Made by a program: the position numbers and the translations under genes
In this document: positions 34,243 to 44,644 of the stretch, in pieces
Position numbering within the stretch: the stretch's first letter is position 1
Layout: every line of letters begins with the position of its first letter
From: Desulfovibrionaceae bacterium
GTDB lineage: Bacteria; Desulfobacterota; Desulfovibrionia; Desulfovibrionales; Desulfovibrionaceae
Length of the DNA stretch: 46,372 nucleotides
Assembly (NCBI GenBank): GCA_028689675.1
Contig: JAQVCS010000017.1
Location: 1 to 46,372 of the forward strand
Reading direction: 5' to 3'
Notes under the pieces: model-generated
Databases searched by the model: none
What the model was told of the DNA's origin: nothing
Seen by the model: the letters and a program-made list of their open reading frames with translations, nothing else

Positions 34243-35618
34243 TATTGAGCTTGGCAGAAATTGCAGCGGCGCTTGCCTGCCCTGCCCCCACAGCCTGCCC
34301 CACGGTAAGGGCTGTGGTTAGCGACACGCGCTTGGTAGAAGCTGGCGCTTTGTTTGTGTGCATTCGGGGCGAGCATGTGGATGGGCATGATTTTGCCGCA
34401 CAGGCAGAGGAAGCTGGTGCTGTGGCTGTGCTGGCAGAAAAGCCCGTGGCTGGCGTAACCGTGCCTGTGCTGCTTGTGCCCAGCAGCGTGGCTGCCCTAG
34501 GGCGGCTTGCTGGCTATTGGCGCAGCAAAAGCAAGGCGCAGGTGGTGGGCATTACGGGCACGGCTGGCAAAACTACGGTAAAAGAAGTGCTTTCGCATAT
34601 TGTTGCGGCCTGTGGGGCAACGGCAAAAAATGAGCTGAACTTAAATAATCAGATTGGCATGCCCTCGTGCATGCTGCGCACCACGGGGCAGGAAGCTTTT
34701 TGGATTTTTGAAGCAGGCATCAGCCATGAACATGACATGGACGAACTGGGCTCTGTGCTGCGCCCCGACCTTGCCCTTATTTTGAATGCTGGGGCAGGGC
34801 ATACAGAAGGCTTGGGGAAGATGGGCGTAGCTTGGCACAAGGCACGCTTGTTGTGCCACCTTGCCCCGCAGGGGCAGGCCTTGGTGTGCGCCGATTATCC
34901 AGATTTGGTGCGCGAAGCAAAAAAGAACTTCCCCGCTGTGCGCTTTTTTTCAGCACAAGATGAAAAGGCAGAATTTTATGCCCATTCTCTGGGCATCAAT
35001 GCCGCAGGGCAGGGCGAATACCGTGTGCGCCTTGGGCAAGAAAGTTTTGTGGTGCAAACGCCTTTTTGTGGCGCTTATGGGGCGGAAAATGTGGCCGCCA
35101 TTGCCGCCGCCGCCTGCGTGCTGGGCATTGATACAGAACATATTCAGCAGGGCTTTGCCCATGCCAGCCTGCCGCAGCAGCGTTTTGCCTGCCACAGCCT
35201 GCACGGCTGGAATATTATTGACGACAGCTACAATGCCAACCCCCTTTCCATGAAGCGTATGCTTGATGCGGCCAAAGAAAAAGCGGGGCAGCAAGCCCTG
35301 TGCCTTGTGCTGGGGGAAATGCGCGAATTGGGCTTATGTGCCGAGCAGGAGCATGAAGCCCTAGGGCGGCATATGGCTGCCCTAGCCCCTGCGCTTGTGT
35401 TGTGGAAGGGGGGGCAGGCAGAGGCTGTGCAGCGTGGCTTGAGGGCTGGCGGCTACAGTGGCCTTGTGCATGTGCTGCATTCTGCGCAAGATTTTTCTTC
35501 TGTCTTTGGCTCGTACTGTGCTGGTGCAGCGGCGGGAGGGACATTGTTGTTTAAGGGCTCTCGTTCCAATCATCTGGAAGAGATGGTAAAAGCATGTATG
35601 GCTTTGCTGGAGAATTAA
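34239..35618 (+). CDS. murF: UDP-MurNAc-tripeptide--D-Ala-D-Ala ligase MurF
   Basis: Adds D-Ala-D-Ala to complete the UDP-MurNAc pentapeptide. The 459-residue protein has the N-terminal substrate domain (SDTRLVEAGALFVCIRGEHVDG), the ATP loop GITGTAGKTT (about 104-113; more often TGSNGKTT), NELNLNNQIG, and the C-terminal DDSYNANPLSM signature of MurF. Coupled to murE by a 4-base overlap and followed by mraY after 3 bases. Confidence 0.95.
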   Translation: MILSLAEIAAALACPAPTACPTVRAVVSDTRLVEAGALFVCIRGEHVDGHDFAAQAEEAGAVAVLAEKPVAGVTVPVLLVPSSVAALGRLAGYWRSKSKAQVVGITGTAGKTTVKEVLSHIVAACGATAKNELNLNNQIGMPSCMLRTTGQEAFWIFEAGISHEHDMDELGSVLRPDLALILNAGAGHTEGLGKMGVAWHKARLLCHLAPQGQALVCADYPDLVREAKKNFPAVRFFSAQDEKAEFYAHSLGINAAGQGEYRVRLGQESFVVQTPFCGAYGAENVAAIAAAACVLGIDTEHIQQGFAHASLPQQRFACHSLHGWNIIDDSYNANPLSMKRMLDAAKEKAGQQALCLVLGEMRELGLCAEQEHEALGRHMAALAPALVLWKGGQAEAVQRGLRAGGYSGLVHVLHSAQDFSSVFGSYCAGAAAGGTLLFKGSRSNHLEEMVKACMALLEN

Positions 35619-35621
35619 AGT

Positions 35622-36698
35622 ATGTTTTTTAACCTGTTAGCACCGCTGGCTTCGGAATGGACTTTATTCAATCTGTTCCGATACATTACCTTCCGCTCTA
35701 TGGCGGCATTAATTACTTCGCTGGTGCTTTCTATCCTTATTGGCCCTATGTTTATACGCTGGTTGCGCAGGCTGAAGGCTGGCCAGCCCATCAATGAAGA
35801 TGTGGCAGCGCACAGCGCCAAGGCGGGCACGCCCACCATGGGCGGCTTGCTGATTATTCTGACCCTGACCATAAGCGTGCTGTTGTGGGGTGATTTGCGC
35901 AATGTCTATGTGTGGCTGACCCTATTTGTGTTTATTGGCTTTGGGGCTATAGGCTTTTGGGACGATTACACCAAGGTGCATTTGCATAATAATAAAGGTA
36001 TTTGCGGCAAGCAAAAACTGGCAGGGCAATTATTGGTGGCCATTATAGCCATGTCTGTACTGGTGATGGAGCCAGCCTACTCCACACGACTTTCCATTCC
36101 TTTGCTGAAAGATTTAATGCCCGACTTGGGCTGGTGCTATTTGCCCTTTGCGGTTTTTGTGATGGTGGCCTCTTCCAATGCCGTCAACCTGACCGACGGT
36201 TTAGATGGCCTTGCCATTGGCCCTGCCATTGTGGCGGGCATAGTGTTTGCCATTTGCATTTATGTCACAGGCCATGCGGCTTTTGCCCGTTACCTCATTT
36301 TGCCCTACACCCCTGGGGTGGGCGAGGTCACGGTCTTTTGTGCCGCACTGGTGGGGGCTGGGCTGGGCTTTTTGTGGTTTAATGCCTACCCCGCGCAAGT
36401 TTTTATGGGTGATGTGGGCTCATTAAGCATTGGCGGTGTGCTGGGCTTTCTTGCTGTGCTCAGCAAGCAGGAATTGCTGCTGGTCATTGTGGGTGGTTTG
36501 TTTGTGGCAGAAACATTGTCTGTTATTTTGCAGGTGAGCTATTTTAAGTGGTCGGGGGGCAAGCGCATTTTTCGCATGGCACCTCTGCACCATCATTTTG
36601 AGCTCAAGGGCGTGCCAGAATCAAAAATTATTATTCGCTTCTGGATAACGTCTGTGTTGCTTGGTTTGGTAGCCTTATCTTTGTTAAAGATGCGTTAA
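35622..36698 (+). CDS. mraY: Phospho-N-acetylmuramoyl-pentapeptide transferase MraY
   Basis: Integral inner-membrane enzyme that transfers phospho-MurNAc-pentapeptide to undecaprenyl phosphate, giving lipid I. The 358-residue protein has about ten membrane helices and the family motifs: [12 protein letters not shown] (about 67-78), FWDDYTKV (about 112-119) with the Asp pair, [13 protein letters not shown] (about 187-199), and MAPLHHHFE near the C-terminus. Preceded by GGAG at the end of murF. Confidence 0.97.
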   Translation: MFFNLLAPLASEWTLFNLFRYITFRSMAALITSLVLSILIGPMFIRWLRRLKAGQPINEDVAAHSAKAGTPTMGGLLIILTLTISVLLWGDLRNVYVWLTLFVFIGFGAIGFWDDYTKVHLHNNKGICGKQKLAGQLLVAIIAMSVLVMEPAYSTRLSIPLLKDLMPDLGWCYLPFAVFVMVASSNAVNLTDGLDGLAIGPAIVAGIVFAICIYVTGHAAFARYLILPYTPGVGEVTVFCAALVGAGLGFLWFNAYPAQVFMGDVGSLSIGGVLGFLAVLSKQELLLVIVGGLFVAETLSVILQVSYFKWSGGKRIFRMAPLHHHFELKGVPESKIIIRFWITSVLLGLVALSLLKMR

Positions 36699-36711
36699 GG
36701 AGCAAATCCTC

Positions 36712-38013
36712 ATGACTGTGGAAACAATTCAGGCAAAAAAAATAGGTGCTGGTGCGCTTGCTGTGGTGGTGGGTGCTGGCCGTTCGGGCAGGGCAGCAGC
36801 GCGTTTGCTGCTGCGCGAGCAGGTGCGTGTGCGCTTGCTGGAACAAAACCCCGCCAATATTCCCGCTGATTTTTTGCAGGAAATGCGCGATGCGCAGGTG
36901 GAAATTCGCACTGGCGCGCACAGTGCTGCCGACTTTGCCGATGCGCAATTTGTTATTCCTTCGCCCGGCATGCCTGTGGCAAGCCTGATGCCCTTGCTGC
37001 CCACACACAATGCCCCTGAAGTCTTGGCCGAAATGGAATTGGCATGGCGCTTTTTGCAGGGCGAGCCAGCCCTTGCCATTACGGGCACCAGCGGCAAAAC
37101 CACCACGGTAAGCTTGGCTGCGGCCATGTTGCAGGCGCAGGGCTTGCGTGTTTTTCTGGGTGGCAATATTGGCACACCGCTTTCAGAATATGTGCTTTCG
37201 GGGAGCAGGGCTGATGTGCTGGTGCTGGAAGTTTCCAGCTTTCAGCTACAGGCCTGCACCACCTTCCACCCTCATGTGGGCGTGATACTTAATATTTCGC
37301 CCAATCATTTAGATTATCACAAAGATATGGCCGAATATGTGGATGCGAAATTCCGCATTTTTCAGGCGCACAATGCTCAAGATTTTGCCGTGCTGGGTGA
37401 GGATGTGCGCCAGTGGGTGCAGGGGCACAGGGTGCCGTCACCCATCACATGGCTGCCCGCAAGCTCGCAGCGCTTTACACAAAAGCAGCTTTTTGGGGCG
37501 CACAATGCCCTGAATATGGAAGCCGCGTGGCTGGCCGTGCAGCCCTTTGGGGTGACATTGGAAAATGCCGCCCGCGCTGTGGCAGACTTTGCCTCATTAC
37601 CCAACCGCCTTGAGCGTGTAGATGAAAAGCGCGGCGTGCTTTTTGTGAATGATTCCAAGGCAACCACCATTGCCGCCCTTGAGGTGGCCTTGACTGCTTT
37701 TGACCGCCCCGTCCTGCTGCTGTGCGGGGGCAAGTTCAAGGGCGGGGATGTGGCGGCACTGAATGGCCTAGTGCAAAAGCATGTGAAAGCCGTCTTTGGC
37801 TTTGGTGCTGCCCAAGAGCACTTTGAGCCTGTCTGGAAAGATATTGTGCCCGTGACATGGGATGACACGTTAGAAGCCGCCGTGCGCCGCGCCGCCCTGC
37901 ATGCTGATGCTGGTGATGTGGTGCTGCTTTCACCCGCCACCGCCAGTTTTGATTTGTATGCAAACTATGTGGCACGGGGCAATGACTTTAAGCGCATTGT
38001 GGGGCTTTTGTAA
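36712..38013 (+). CDS. murD: UDP-MurNAc-L-alanine--D-glutamate ligase MurD
   Basis: Adds D-Glu to UDP-MurNAc-L-Ala in the cytoplasm. The 433-residue Mur ligase has an N-terminal Rossmann-like domain (VVGAGRSGRAAARLLL), the ATP loop ITGTSGKTTT (about 123-132), the central EVSSFQLQ, ISPNHLDYH, and the C-terminal NDSKATTIAAL signature typical of MurD. AAGGAG lies upstream of the ATG. The stop TAA shares one base with the ftsW ATG. Confidence 0.96.
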   Translation: MTVETIQAKKIGAGALAVVVGAGRSGRAAARLLLREQVRVRLLEQNPANIPADFLQEMRDAQVEIRTGAHSAADFADAQFVIPSPGMPVASLMPLLPTHNAPEVLAEMELAWRFLQGEPALAITGTSGKTTTVSLAAAMLQAQGLRVFLGGNIGTPLSEYVLSGSRADVLVLEVSSFQLQACTTFHPHVGVILNISPNHLDYHKDMAEYVDAKFRIFQAHNAQDFAVLGEDVRQWVQGHRVPSPITWLPASSQRFTQKQLFGAHNALNMEAAWLAVQPFGVTLENAARAVADFASLPNRLERVDEKRGVLFVNDSKATTIAALEVALTAFDRPVLLLCGGKFKGGDVAALNGLVQKHVKAVFGFGAAQEHFEPVWKDIVPVTWDDTLEAAVRRAALHADAGDVVLLSPATASFDLYANYVARGNDFKRIVGLL

Positions 38014-39167
38014 TGAAGAATGTCTTTGTCGCCAAGCAGGAAAAAGCCAAGGTGAGCCCCCAGCAGCAAGAGCGTGCCCTCATTCCCTTTGACTGGTGGC
38101 TGTTCACCGTGGTTATTTTTTTGCTGGGTATTGGTTTGGTCATGGTGCTTTCTGCCAGCGGCATTGTGGCAGAGCAATCCTATGGCGACAAATACTATTT
38201 TTTTAACAGGCAGTTAATTTTTGCAGGCATTGCTGGCTTGTGCTTGTGGGTGGCGGCCTTGATGCCACGCGCATTTTTGTACCGCATTCATTATGTACTG
38301 CTGATATTAGCCTTTTTTTTAATGATTATCACGCTGTTTTCCACCCCTATCAATGGGGCGCGGCGCTGGATACGGCTGGGTTTTTTTTCCGTGCAATCTA
38401 TGGAATTTGTTAAAATAGCCATGGCCTTGTATTTAGCCTATTTTATGAGCGAAAAGCATGAGCTTATCAAAAGCTTTTGGCGTGGCGTTGTGCCGCCCAC
38501 GCTGGTGACTGGGCTTTTTTGCCTTTTGCTGCTGCTGCAACCCGATTTTGGCAGTGCTGTGGTGCTTGCCTCTATTTTGTTTTTTATGTGCATGGCAGGG
38601 GGCACACGCATTTTTTATCTGCTGCTGGCACTGAGCTCTGCTGCTGGTGGGGCGTGGCTTTTGGCTGTTTCTGCCCCTTACCGTATGCGCCGCCTGCTGG
38701 CTTTTATTGACCCTTTCAAGGATGCACAAGACACGGGCTATCAGCTGGTGCAATCGCTGTTAGCCATTGGCTCTGGTGGTTTTTCTGGGGTGGGTGTAGG
38801 CGCAAGCAGACAAAAAATGTTTTACCTGCCTGAAGCGCACAACGACTTTATTATGGCTGTGGTGGGTGAAGAAACAGGCTTTTTGGGTATTACCTTTGTT
38901 ATGCTGCTGCTTGCTTTCTTTTTTTGGCGCTGCCTGCGCATAGTGCTGGGGCAGCAAACGCTGCGTGACCGCTACAGCGCTTTTGGCATTACGCTTATTA
39001 TTGCGCTGGGGGCAGCATTAAATTTGGCAGTGGTTATGGGGGCTGCCCCGCCCAAGGGTGTGCCCATGCCTTTTTTGAGCTATGGCGGCAGTAACTTGGT
39101 AGCAACCATGATTTGTGTGGGGCTGCTTATGAATTTTTCAAGGACGGTCAAACCATGCAGCGGGTAA
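38013..39167 (+). CDS. ftsW: Septal peptidoglycan polymerase FtsW (SEDS family)
   Basis: Polymerises lipid II at the septum together with FtsI. The 384-residue protein has about ten membrane helices, with the SEDS motifs INGARRWI (periplasmic region after helix 4), LLLQPDFGSAVV, the large periplasmic loop with ALLAIGSGGFSGVGVGASRQK and LPEAHNDFI, VGEETGFLG, and the C-terminal PFLSYGGSN. Overlaps murD by one base and murG by 13 bases. Confidence 0.95.
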   Translation: MKNVFVAKQEKAKVSPQQQERALIPFDWWLFTVVIFLLGIGLVMVLSASGIVAEQSYGDKYYFFNRQLIFAGIAGLCLWVAALMPRAFLYRIHYVLLILAFFLMIITLFSTPINGARRWIRLGFFSVQSMEFVKIAMALYLAYFMSEKHELIKSFWRGVVPPTLVTGLFCLLLLLQPDFGSAVVLASILFFMCMAGGTRIFYLLLALSSAAGGAWLLAVSAPYRMRRLLAFIDPFKDAQDTGYQLVQSLLAIGSGGFSGVGVGASRQKMFYLPEAHNDFIMAVVGEETGFLGITFVMLLLAFFFWRCLRIVLGQQTLRDRYSAFGITLIIALGAALNLAVVMGAAPPKGVPMPFLSYGGSNLVATMICVGLLMNFSRTVKPCSG

Positions 39168-40234
39168 TTATTACAACAGGCGGCACGGGCGGGCATATTT
39201 TTCCCGCCTTGGCTGTAGCAGAAGAGCTGAAAGCTCAATACCCCGATATTGCTATCCTTTTTATGGGGGCACAATATGGGCCAGAAAAAAAGCTTGCCCT
39301 TCAGGCTGGCTTAGAATTTGCTGGCCTGCCTGTGCGTGGTTTGCTGGGGCGCGGCTGGAGGGCTGCGGGTGCTGCTTGTGCCATGGTGCGCGCTGTGGTG
39401 CAGGCTTGCGGCATTATTCGCCGTTTCAAGCCCGATATTGTGGCGGGCTTTGGTGGCTATGCCGCTTTTGCCCCTGTTATGGCGGCACGGCTGTGCCATG
39501 TGCCCTGCCTCTTGCATGAGCAAAATGCCATACCGGGCACAGCCAATAAAACATTGGCTCGCCTCACGCACAAGGTGTGCCTTTCTTTGCCCGTGGCACA
39601 GGGCTTTGCCCCTGAAAAATGCGTGCTGACAGGCAACCCTGTGCGCAAAAGTGTGGCAGCCCTGTACGGCACAGTGGCAAAAAGCGACACGCGGCATGTG
39701 CTGATTATGGGCGGTTCATTGGGGGCGCATGCTTTAAATATGTATATTATAAGCATACTGCCTCAGTTGAAGGCCGCTGGCATTGAGCTGCTGCACCAAA
39801 CAGGGGTGAATGATGCCACTGCCGTGCGGCAGGCTTATGTGGCAGCGGGCTATGATGCTGCTTGTGTAAGCCCCTTTATTGACGATATGGCAGCGGCCTA
39901 CCGCTGGGCAGATGTGGTTTTTTGCCGCTCGGGGGCAACAACAGTGGCAGAGCTGGCAGCAGCGGGCAAGGCGGCAATTTTTGTTCCCTTCCCCTATGCC
40001 ATTCACGATCATCAAACGTACAATGCCCGCAGCATGACACAATGCGGTGCTGCTGTGCTGGTGCCCGAAAAGGACTTGCCCCAAACCGATGTGGTGGCAC
40101 TGCTGTGTGATTTGTTTTTGCATCAGGAAAAAGTACAGGCCATGGCACAGGCAGCCCATGGGCAGGCACATATTGATGCCGCCGCTGCCGTGGTGCGCGA
40201 AATGCAGTTATTAGTGAAGGGAAACAATGAATAA
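39155..40234 (+). CDS. murG: Lipid II synthase MurG (GlcNAc transferase)
   Basis: Peripheral membrane glycosyltransferase (GT28) that adds GlcNAc to lipid I. The 359-residue protein has [17 protein letters not shown] (about 8-24), the second glycine loop [25 protein letters not shown], and the UDP-GlcNAc site around [20 protein letters not shown] and [14 protein letters not shown]. The ATG at 39155 lies inside the end of ftsW with AAGGA upstream; an earlier ATG at 39113 is not needed. Overlaps murC by 8 bases. Confidence 0.96.
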   Translation: MQRVIITTGGTGGHIFPALAVAEELKAQYPDIAILFMGAQYGPEKKLALQAGLEFAGLPVRGLLGRGWRAAGAACAMVRAVVQACGIIRRFKPDIVAGFGGYAAFAPVMAARLCHVPCLLHEQNAIPGTANKTLARLTHKVCLSLPVAQGFAPEKCVLTGNPVRKSVAALYGTVAKSDTRHVLIMGGSLGAHALNMYIISILPQLKAAGIELLHQTGVNDATAVRQAYVAAGYDAACVSPFIDDMAAAYRWADVVFCRSGATTVAELAAAGKAAIFVPFPYAIHDHQTYNARSMTQCGAAVLVPEKDLPQTDVVALLCDLFLHQEKVQAMAQAAHGQAHIDAAAAVVREMQLLVKGNNE

Positions 40235-41588
40235 TAAAATTGGTCGCATACATATGGTGGGTATTGGCGGGGCAGGCATGAGCGGCATTGCAGAAGTGCT
40301 GTTAAGCCAAGGGTACAGCGTAAGCGGCTCTGATATGGCCGAATCGGCCATGGTGGGGCATTTGCGTAGCCTTGGCGCGCGTATTGCCATTGGGCACGAT
40401 GCTGCTAATGTGACAGATGCCGATGTGCTGGTAAAATCTACCGCCATTACAGAAGAAAACCCCGAAGTGCGCGAGGCGCGCAAGCGCGGCATTCCTGTTA
40501 TTCCGCGTGCAGAAATGCTGGCAGAGCTGATGCGCCTAAAGCAGGGCATTGGCATTGCAGGCACGCATGGCAAAACAACAACAACCTCGCTGACCGCTGC
40601 TATTTTTGATGCTGCCAAGCTTGACCCCACAGTAATTATTGGCGGCCGTTTAAATGCCTATGGCACCAATGCTCATTTGGGCACGGGGGAATACCTCATT
40701 GCGGAATCTGATGAATCGGACGGCTCGTTTTTGTGTTTATTTTCCATTATTAATGTGGTGACTAATGTTGATGAAGATCACCTTGATTATTATAAAACAG
40801 CCGCAGCCCTTGATGATGCTTTTGTACAATTCATGAATAAAGTGCCTTTTTATGGCAAAAATATTGTGTGCGGTGATGACCCCGGGCTTATTCGCTTATT
40901 GCCGCGTGTGAAACGCCCTGTATGCACCTATGGTTTTGCAGAAGGCAATAATTTGCGCGCCACCGTGCTTGAGCTGGGGGCAAAAAGCCGCTTTACCGTG
41001 TGGCAGGATGGCAAAGAGCTGGGTGATGTGGAATTGCCCCAACCTGGTGAGCACAATATTTTAAATGCGCTGGGGGCTATTGGTGCAGCGCTGGAAGCAG
41101 GTATTTCTTTTGAACAATGCCAGCAGGGCTTGCAGCATTTTGGTGGTGTGGGGCGGCGTTTTGAATTTAAGGGCGAAAAAAATGGCGTGACGGTGGTTGA
41201 TGATTATGGCCACCACCCAGCAGAAATAGCCGCAACCCTTGCCACGGCTAGGCGCGCTTTTGCAGGCAGGCGCTTGGTGGTTGCTTTTCAGCCACACCGT
41301 TTTACCCGCACACAGGCACATTTTGGTGAATTTTGTAAGGTCTTTGACGGCGTTGACAAGCTTTTGCTAACAGAAATTTATGCCGCTTCTGAAAAGCCCA
41401 TTCCGGGCGTCAGTGGTTTAAGCCTTGCTCAGGGTATGAAGCAGGTTTCGCAGACTGATATGGAATTTTATCAAACTCTTGACGAATTAGTGGCGGCTTT
41501 GCCTTCTGTATTGAAACCTGGCGATGTTTTATTGACTTTGGGCGCTGGTTCTATCACGCGGGTTGGGCCGCGCTTTCTTGAAGGCTAA
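40227..41588 (+). CDS. murC: UDP-N-acetylmuramate--L-alanine ligase MurC
   Basis: Adds the first stem-peptide residue, L-Ala, to UDP-MurNAc. The 453-residue protein starts with the UDP-binding Rossmann loop [15 protein letters not shown] (about 9-23), then the ATP loop [11 protein letters not shown] (about 112-122), [21 protein letters not shown], and [14 protein letters not shown] (about 325-338), the MurC-specific C-terminal motif. Coupled to murG by overlap; murB starts 3 bases after the stop. Confidence 0.97.
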   Translation: MNNKIGRIHMVGIGGAGMSGIAEVLLSQGYSVSGSDMAESAMVGHLRSLGARIAIGHDAANVTDADVLVKSTAITEENPEVREARKRGIPVIPRAEMLAELMRLKQGIGIAGTHGKTTTTSLTAAIFDAAKLDPTVIIGGRLNAYGTNAHLGTGEYLIAESDESDGSFLCLFSIINVVTNVDEDHLDYYKTAAALDDAFVQFMNKVPFYGKNIVCGDDPGLIRLLPRVKRPVCTYGFAEGNNLRATVLELGAKSRFTVWQDGKELGDVELPQPGEHNILNALGAIGAALEAGISFEQCQQGLQHFGGVGRRFEFKGEKNGVTVVDDYGHHPAEIAATLATARRAFAGRRLVVAFQPHRFTRTQAHFGEFCKVFDGVDKLLLTEIYAASEKPIPGVSGLSLAQGMKQVSQTDMEFYQTLDELVAALPSVLKPGDVLLTLGAGSITRVGPRFLEG

Positions 41589-41591
41589 TAC

Positions 41592-42485
41592 ATGATTACT
41601 ATTCAAGAAAAACCTTCGCTTGCGCGCCGCACCACCTTAGGTATTGGCGGCACTGCCTTAGCAGAAGTGCAAGTTACTGATGCCCTTGATTGTTTTGCCC
41701 TTGATTCTATTGTAAAAAAGATAGGCGGCACACCGTTTATTCTTGGTGCAGGCAGTAATATTTTAGCCGATGATGGAGAACTTCCTTTTGTTCTTATTCA
41801 CCCCAATATTCGTACAGAACCAATTATTAGTTATGAAGTAGAGGGGAAAGCATTAGTTACTGTTGGTGCTGGTTTTCCTTTGCAAAAATTATTATATTTT
41901 TGTGCTGAAAATGGTTTAAGTGGGCTTGAAGGTCTTGTAGGTATACCAGGAAATGTTGGTGGTGCGGTTGCTATGAATGCTGGTTCGTATGGTGTTGAAA
42001 CATGCGCACAGCTACACAGCATTGTTCTTTACCACCCAGAGCATGGTATTTGGCAGGTTGATGCTGCGGCAATACAATATGGCTATCGTTATTTTTGCCC
42101 ATGCGAAAATTTAAAAAACTACATGGTATTGCAAGCTACATTTGCCTTGACCCAAAAAGAAAGTAATGGCATAAAAAAAAGCATGAGTCTCAACTTTCTC
42201 AAGAAAAAGTCAACACAACCTGTGGCAGCACGCAGTGCTGGTTGTGTTTTCAAAAACCCCTTGGGTGAAAGTGCTGGCAGATTGTTGGATGCTGCTGGCT
42301 TGAAGGGGAAGCAAATGTGTGGTATGGCTTTTTCTTCTGTTCATGCTAATTTTCTAGTGAACGAGGGTGGCGGCAGCGCACAAGCTGCTTTTGCTTTGAT
42401 AGATTGTGCTCGTGAGGCTGTGCTACAGCAGTTTGGAATACAGCTGGAGATGGAAGTGCGGGTTATATCGTGGCAGTCTCGTTAG
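41592..42485 (+). CDS. murB: UDP-N-acetylenolpyruvoylglucosamine reductase MurB
   Basis: FAD enzyme that reduces UDP-GlcNAc-enolpyruvate to UDP-MurNAc with NADPH. The 297-residue protein has the FAD-binding LGAGSNILADDG (about 51-62), GIPGNVGGAVAMNAGSYG (117-134), the YGYR substrate motif (163-166), and SAGCVFKNP (215-223). The residue that is often the catalytic Ser is Cys218, a known variant in type II-like MurB. The usual YRxS pattern continues here as YRYF. The gene is strikingly AT-richer than its neighbours: 19 G+C in 60 bases at 41881-41940, against 38 in 60 at 41221-41280 in murC. This suggests a gene of different origin, or locally different mutation. Overlaps ftsQ by 16 bases. Confidence 0.93.
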   Translation: MITIQEKPSLARRTTLGIGGTALAEVQVTDALDCFALDSIVKKIGGTPFILGAGSNILADDGELPFVLIHPNIRTEPIISYEVEGKALVTVGAGFPLQKLLYFCAENGLSGLEGLVGIPGNVGGAVAMNAGSYGVETCAQLHSIVLYHPEHGIWQVDAAAIQYGYRYFCPCENLKNYMVLQATFALTQKESNGIKKSMSLNFLKKKSTQPVAARSAGCVFKNPLGESAGRLLDAAGLKGKQMCGMAFSSVHANFLVNEGGGSAQAAFALIDCAREAVLQQFGIQLEMEVRVISWQSR

Positions 42486-43342
42486 AAAAAAATAAGCGCA
42501 GGGCAAGCACAAGCTACAGCCCACCGCCGCGTAAGTCGCGCAATGTGCGTGTGCAGCCAGCTGGCAAAAAAGTGCAAAAGCAAGTGCTCTTTGTGCCCGG
42601 CAGTTTTCGGGGCATTATTGTTGATGTGCTTATGGTGCTTTTGGGCATTGCCATTTTATTGGGTATAGGCATAGGCTCGCTGCGCTTGTATAGCTTGGCC
42701 ACAACAAGTGATTTTTTTGCTACCCAACATGTGGAGGTGCAGGGCAATGTGCGCCTTTCACGAGAAATGGTGTTGGATTTTGCAGGCTTAAAAGAAGGGG
42801 CAAATTCCCTTTCTGTTTCTATCAGCCGCATGGAACAAGCCCTGCTAGACACACCGTGGGTGAAGAATGTTTCTATAAAAAGGCATCTGCCCGACAGCTT
42901 TGTGATTACTCTTACAGAGCGTATGCCTACATTTTGGGTGCATAAAGATGGCAAAATATATTATGCCAATGAGTATGGAGATATAATTGCCCCTGTAGAA
43001 AGCAAAAATTTTCTTGCACTTCCTACACTTACTGTAGAAGATGGGGCTGATGACATGTTGCCGCAATTGGGGCAATTTATACGCGAGTTACAGGCAGGCA
43101 AGTTGCCTTTGGAATTCAGCACAATAGCTGGCGTAACGGTAAGCGCGGCTAAGGGGCTGGAATTATACTTAGATGACAGGGAGCTGCGGCTTTCTGTTGC
43201 CACAGATGATTGGGCTATGAATGTGCGCCGTATGAGCTTGGCCTTGGCGGACCTTGCCCGCAGGCATGAACTTGGCAATGTGCGGGAAGTTCGTGTCTCT
43301 GCAGAAAGCGTTTTTGTTATCATGAGCGGGCGCAATACCTAG
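42470..43342 (+). CDS. ftsQ: Cell division protein FtsQ
   Basis: Bitopic division protein that joins the FtsQLB complex. The 290-residue protein has a long basic cytoplasmic tail (1-45), one membrane segment (about 50-71), a POTRA domain starting at about 85 (FFATQHVEVQGNVRLSREMV), and the beta domain. Start codon is GTG at 42470 inside the end of murB, with a weak GCGGG upstream; no ATG is available before the membrane segment. No ddl gene lies between murB and ftsQ. ftsA follows 29 bases later. Confidence 0.9.
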   Translation: MAVSLEKNKRRASTSYSPPPRKSRNVRVQPAGKKVQKQVLFVPGSFRGIIVDVLMVLLGIAILLGIGIGSLRLYSLATTSDFFATQHVEVQGNVRLSREMVLDFAGLKEGANSLSVSISRMEQALLDTPWVKNVSIKRHLPDSFVITLTERMPTFWVHKDGKIYYANEYGDIIAPVESKNFLALPTLTVEDGADDMLPQLGQFIRELQAGKLPLEFSTIAGVTVSAAKGLELYLDDRELRLSVATDDWAMNVRRMSLALADLARRHELGNVREVRVSAESVFVIMSGRNT

Positions 43343-43371
43343 CGGCAGCTTGTAGGGACGGGGAGAAAGCT

Positions 43372-44619
43372 ATGGGCAAATCGGATCTCATTGTCGGTCT
43401 TGATATAGGAACAACCAAAATTTGCGCTGTTGTTGGTGAAATGACAGACGAAGGCATGGTAGAAATTGTTGGCATTGGGGGCAGCATTTCTACTGGTCTG
43501 CGCAAAGGTGTTGTTGTTAATATTGAGCAGACAGTGCAATCTGTGCGCAAGGCTCTTGAAGATGCAGAACTGATGGCTGGTTGTGAAATTCATGCTGTGT
43601 ATGTGGGCATTGCCGGCAGCCACATTATGAGCATGAACAGCCATGGGGTTATTGCAGTCAAGGGTGGTGAGGTGGATCAAAGCGATATAGAGCGTGCACT
43701 TGATGCCGCTCGCGCTGTGCCTATTGCCACAGACAGAGAAGTTATACACACCTTACCGCAGGAATTTGTGGTGGACGAGCAGCGCGGCATTATAGACCCC
43801 TTGGGCATGGTGGGTGTGCGCCTTGAGGTGGCTGTGCACATTGTGACTGCGGCCATTTCTTCAGCACAAAATATTATTCGCACCTGCCAAAAAGCTGGGC
43901 TGGAAGTGGCCGATATTTCACTGGAAGCCTTAGCTTCTGCCAAGGCCGTGCTCACTTCTGAAGAGCGCGAAATTGGTGTTGCCCTTGTGGATATTGGCGG
44001 CGGCACAACCGATATTGCGGTTTTCGTGAACGGTGCTATCAAGCACACCTGTGTGTTGCCTTTGGGTGGCCAAAATTTAACCAATGACATTGCTTTTGGT
44101 TTGCGCACTTCGGTTAAAGCAGCAGAAAATATTAAGTTAAAATATGGTTGCGCTCTGGCGGATATGGTGGAAGTGGATGAAACCATAGAAGTTATCAGCG
44201 TGGGGGGGCGAGAGCCCAGCCGCTTGTCGCGCCGTATGCTGGCCGATATTTGCGAGCCGCGCATGGAAGAAATTCTGTACCTCGTTGACCAGTCTCTTAT
44301 TAGGGCTGGCTTTAAAGAGATGCTGGGTGCGGGCGTGGTGCTGACTGGTGGCACAGCCCTTATTGAAGGCTGCCAAGAACTTGCCGAGCAAATCTTTAAT
44401 GTGCCAACGCGCATTGGCTACCCCCGCAACGTGGGTGGCTTGAAAGATGTTGTGAACAGCCCCAAATTTGCCACAGCCGTGGGCTTGCTGCGCTATGGTG
44501 CAGAAAAAGAAATGGGTGGGCAAAGCGGAGGCAGCAGCAAGGCAGTTTCTTCAAAAGATTCCAATATGTTTCATGATGTGATTGCACGAATGAAAAGGTG
44601 GTTTTCTGAGGTTTCCTAA
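43372..44619 (+). CDS. ftsA: Cell division protein FtsA
   Basis: Actin-like ATPase that tethers FtsZ to the membrane and recruits the divisome. The 415-residue protein has GLDIGTTKICAVVGEM (about 8-23), the SHS2/1C domain, VALVDIGGGTTDIAVF (about 203-218, phosphate-2 motif), GVVLTGGTALIEG (about 322-334), and the C-terminal amphipathic helix DVIARMKRWFSEV that binds membrane. Preceded by GGGGAG. ftsZ follows after 93 bases. Confidence 0.97.
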   Translation: MGKSDLIVGLDIGTTKICAVVGEMTDEGMVEIVGIGGSISTGLRKGVVVNIEQTVQSVRKALEDAELMAGCEIHAVYVGIAGSHIMSMNSHGVIAVKGGEVDQSDIERALDAARAVPIATDREVIHTLPQEFVVDEQRGIIDPLGMVGVRLEVAVHIVTAAISSAQNIIRTCQKAGLEVADISLEALASAKAVLTSEEREIGVALVDIGGGTTDIAVFVNGAIKHTCVLPLGGQNLTNDIAFGLRTSVKAAENIKLKYGCALADMVEVDETIEVISVGGREPSRLSRRMLADICEPRMEEILYLVDQSLIRAGFKEMLGAGVVLTGGTALIEGCQELAEQIFNVPTRIGYPRNVGGLKDVVNSPKFATAVGLLRYGAEKEMGGQSGGSSKAVSSKDSNMFHDVIARMKRWFSEVS

Positions 44620-44644
44620 TTTCTAGCGGGTGGAAATTGGGGGA

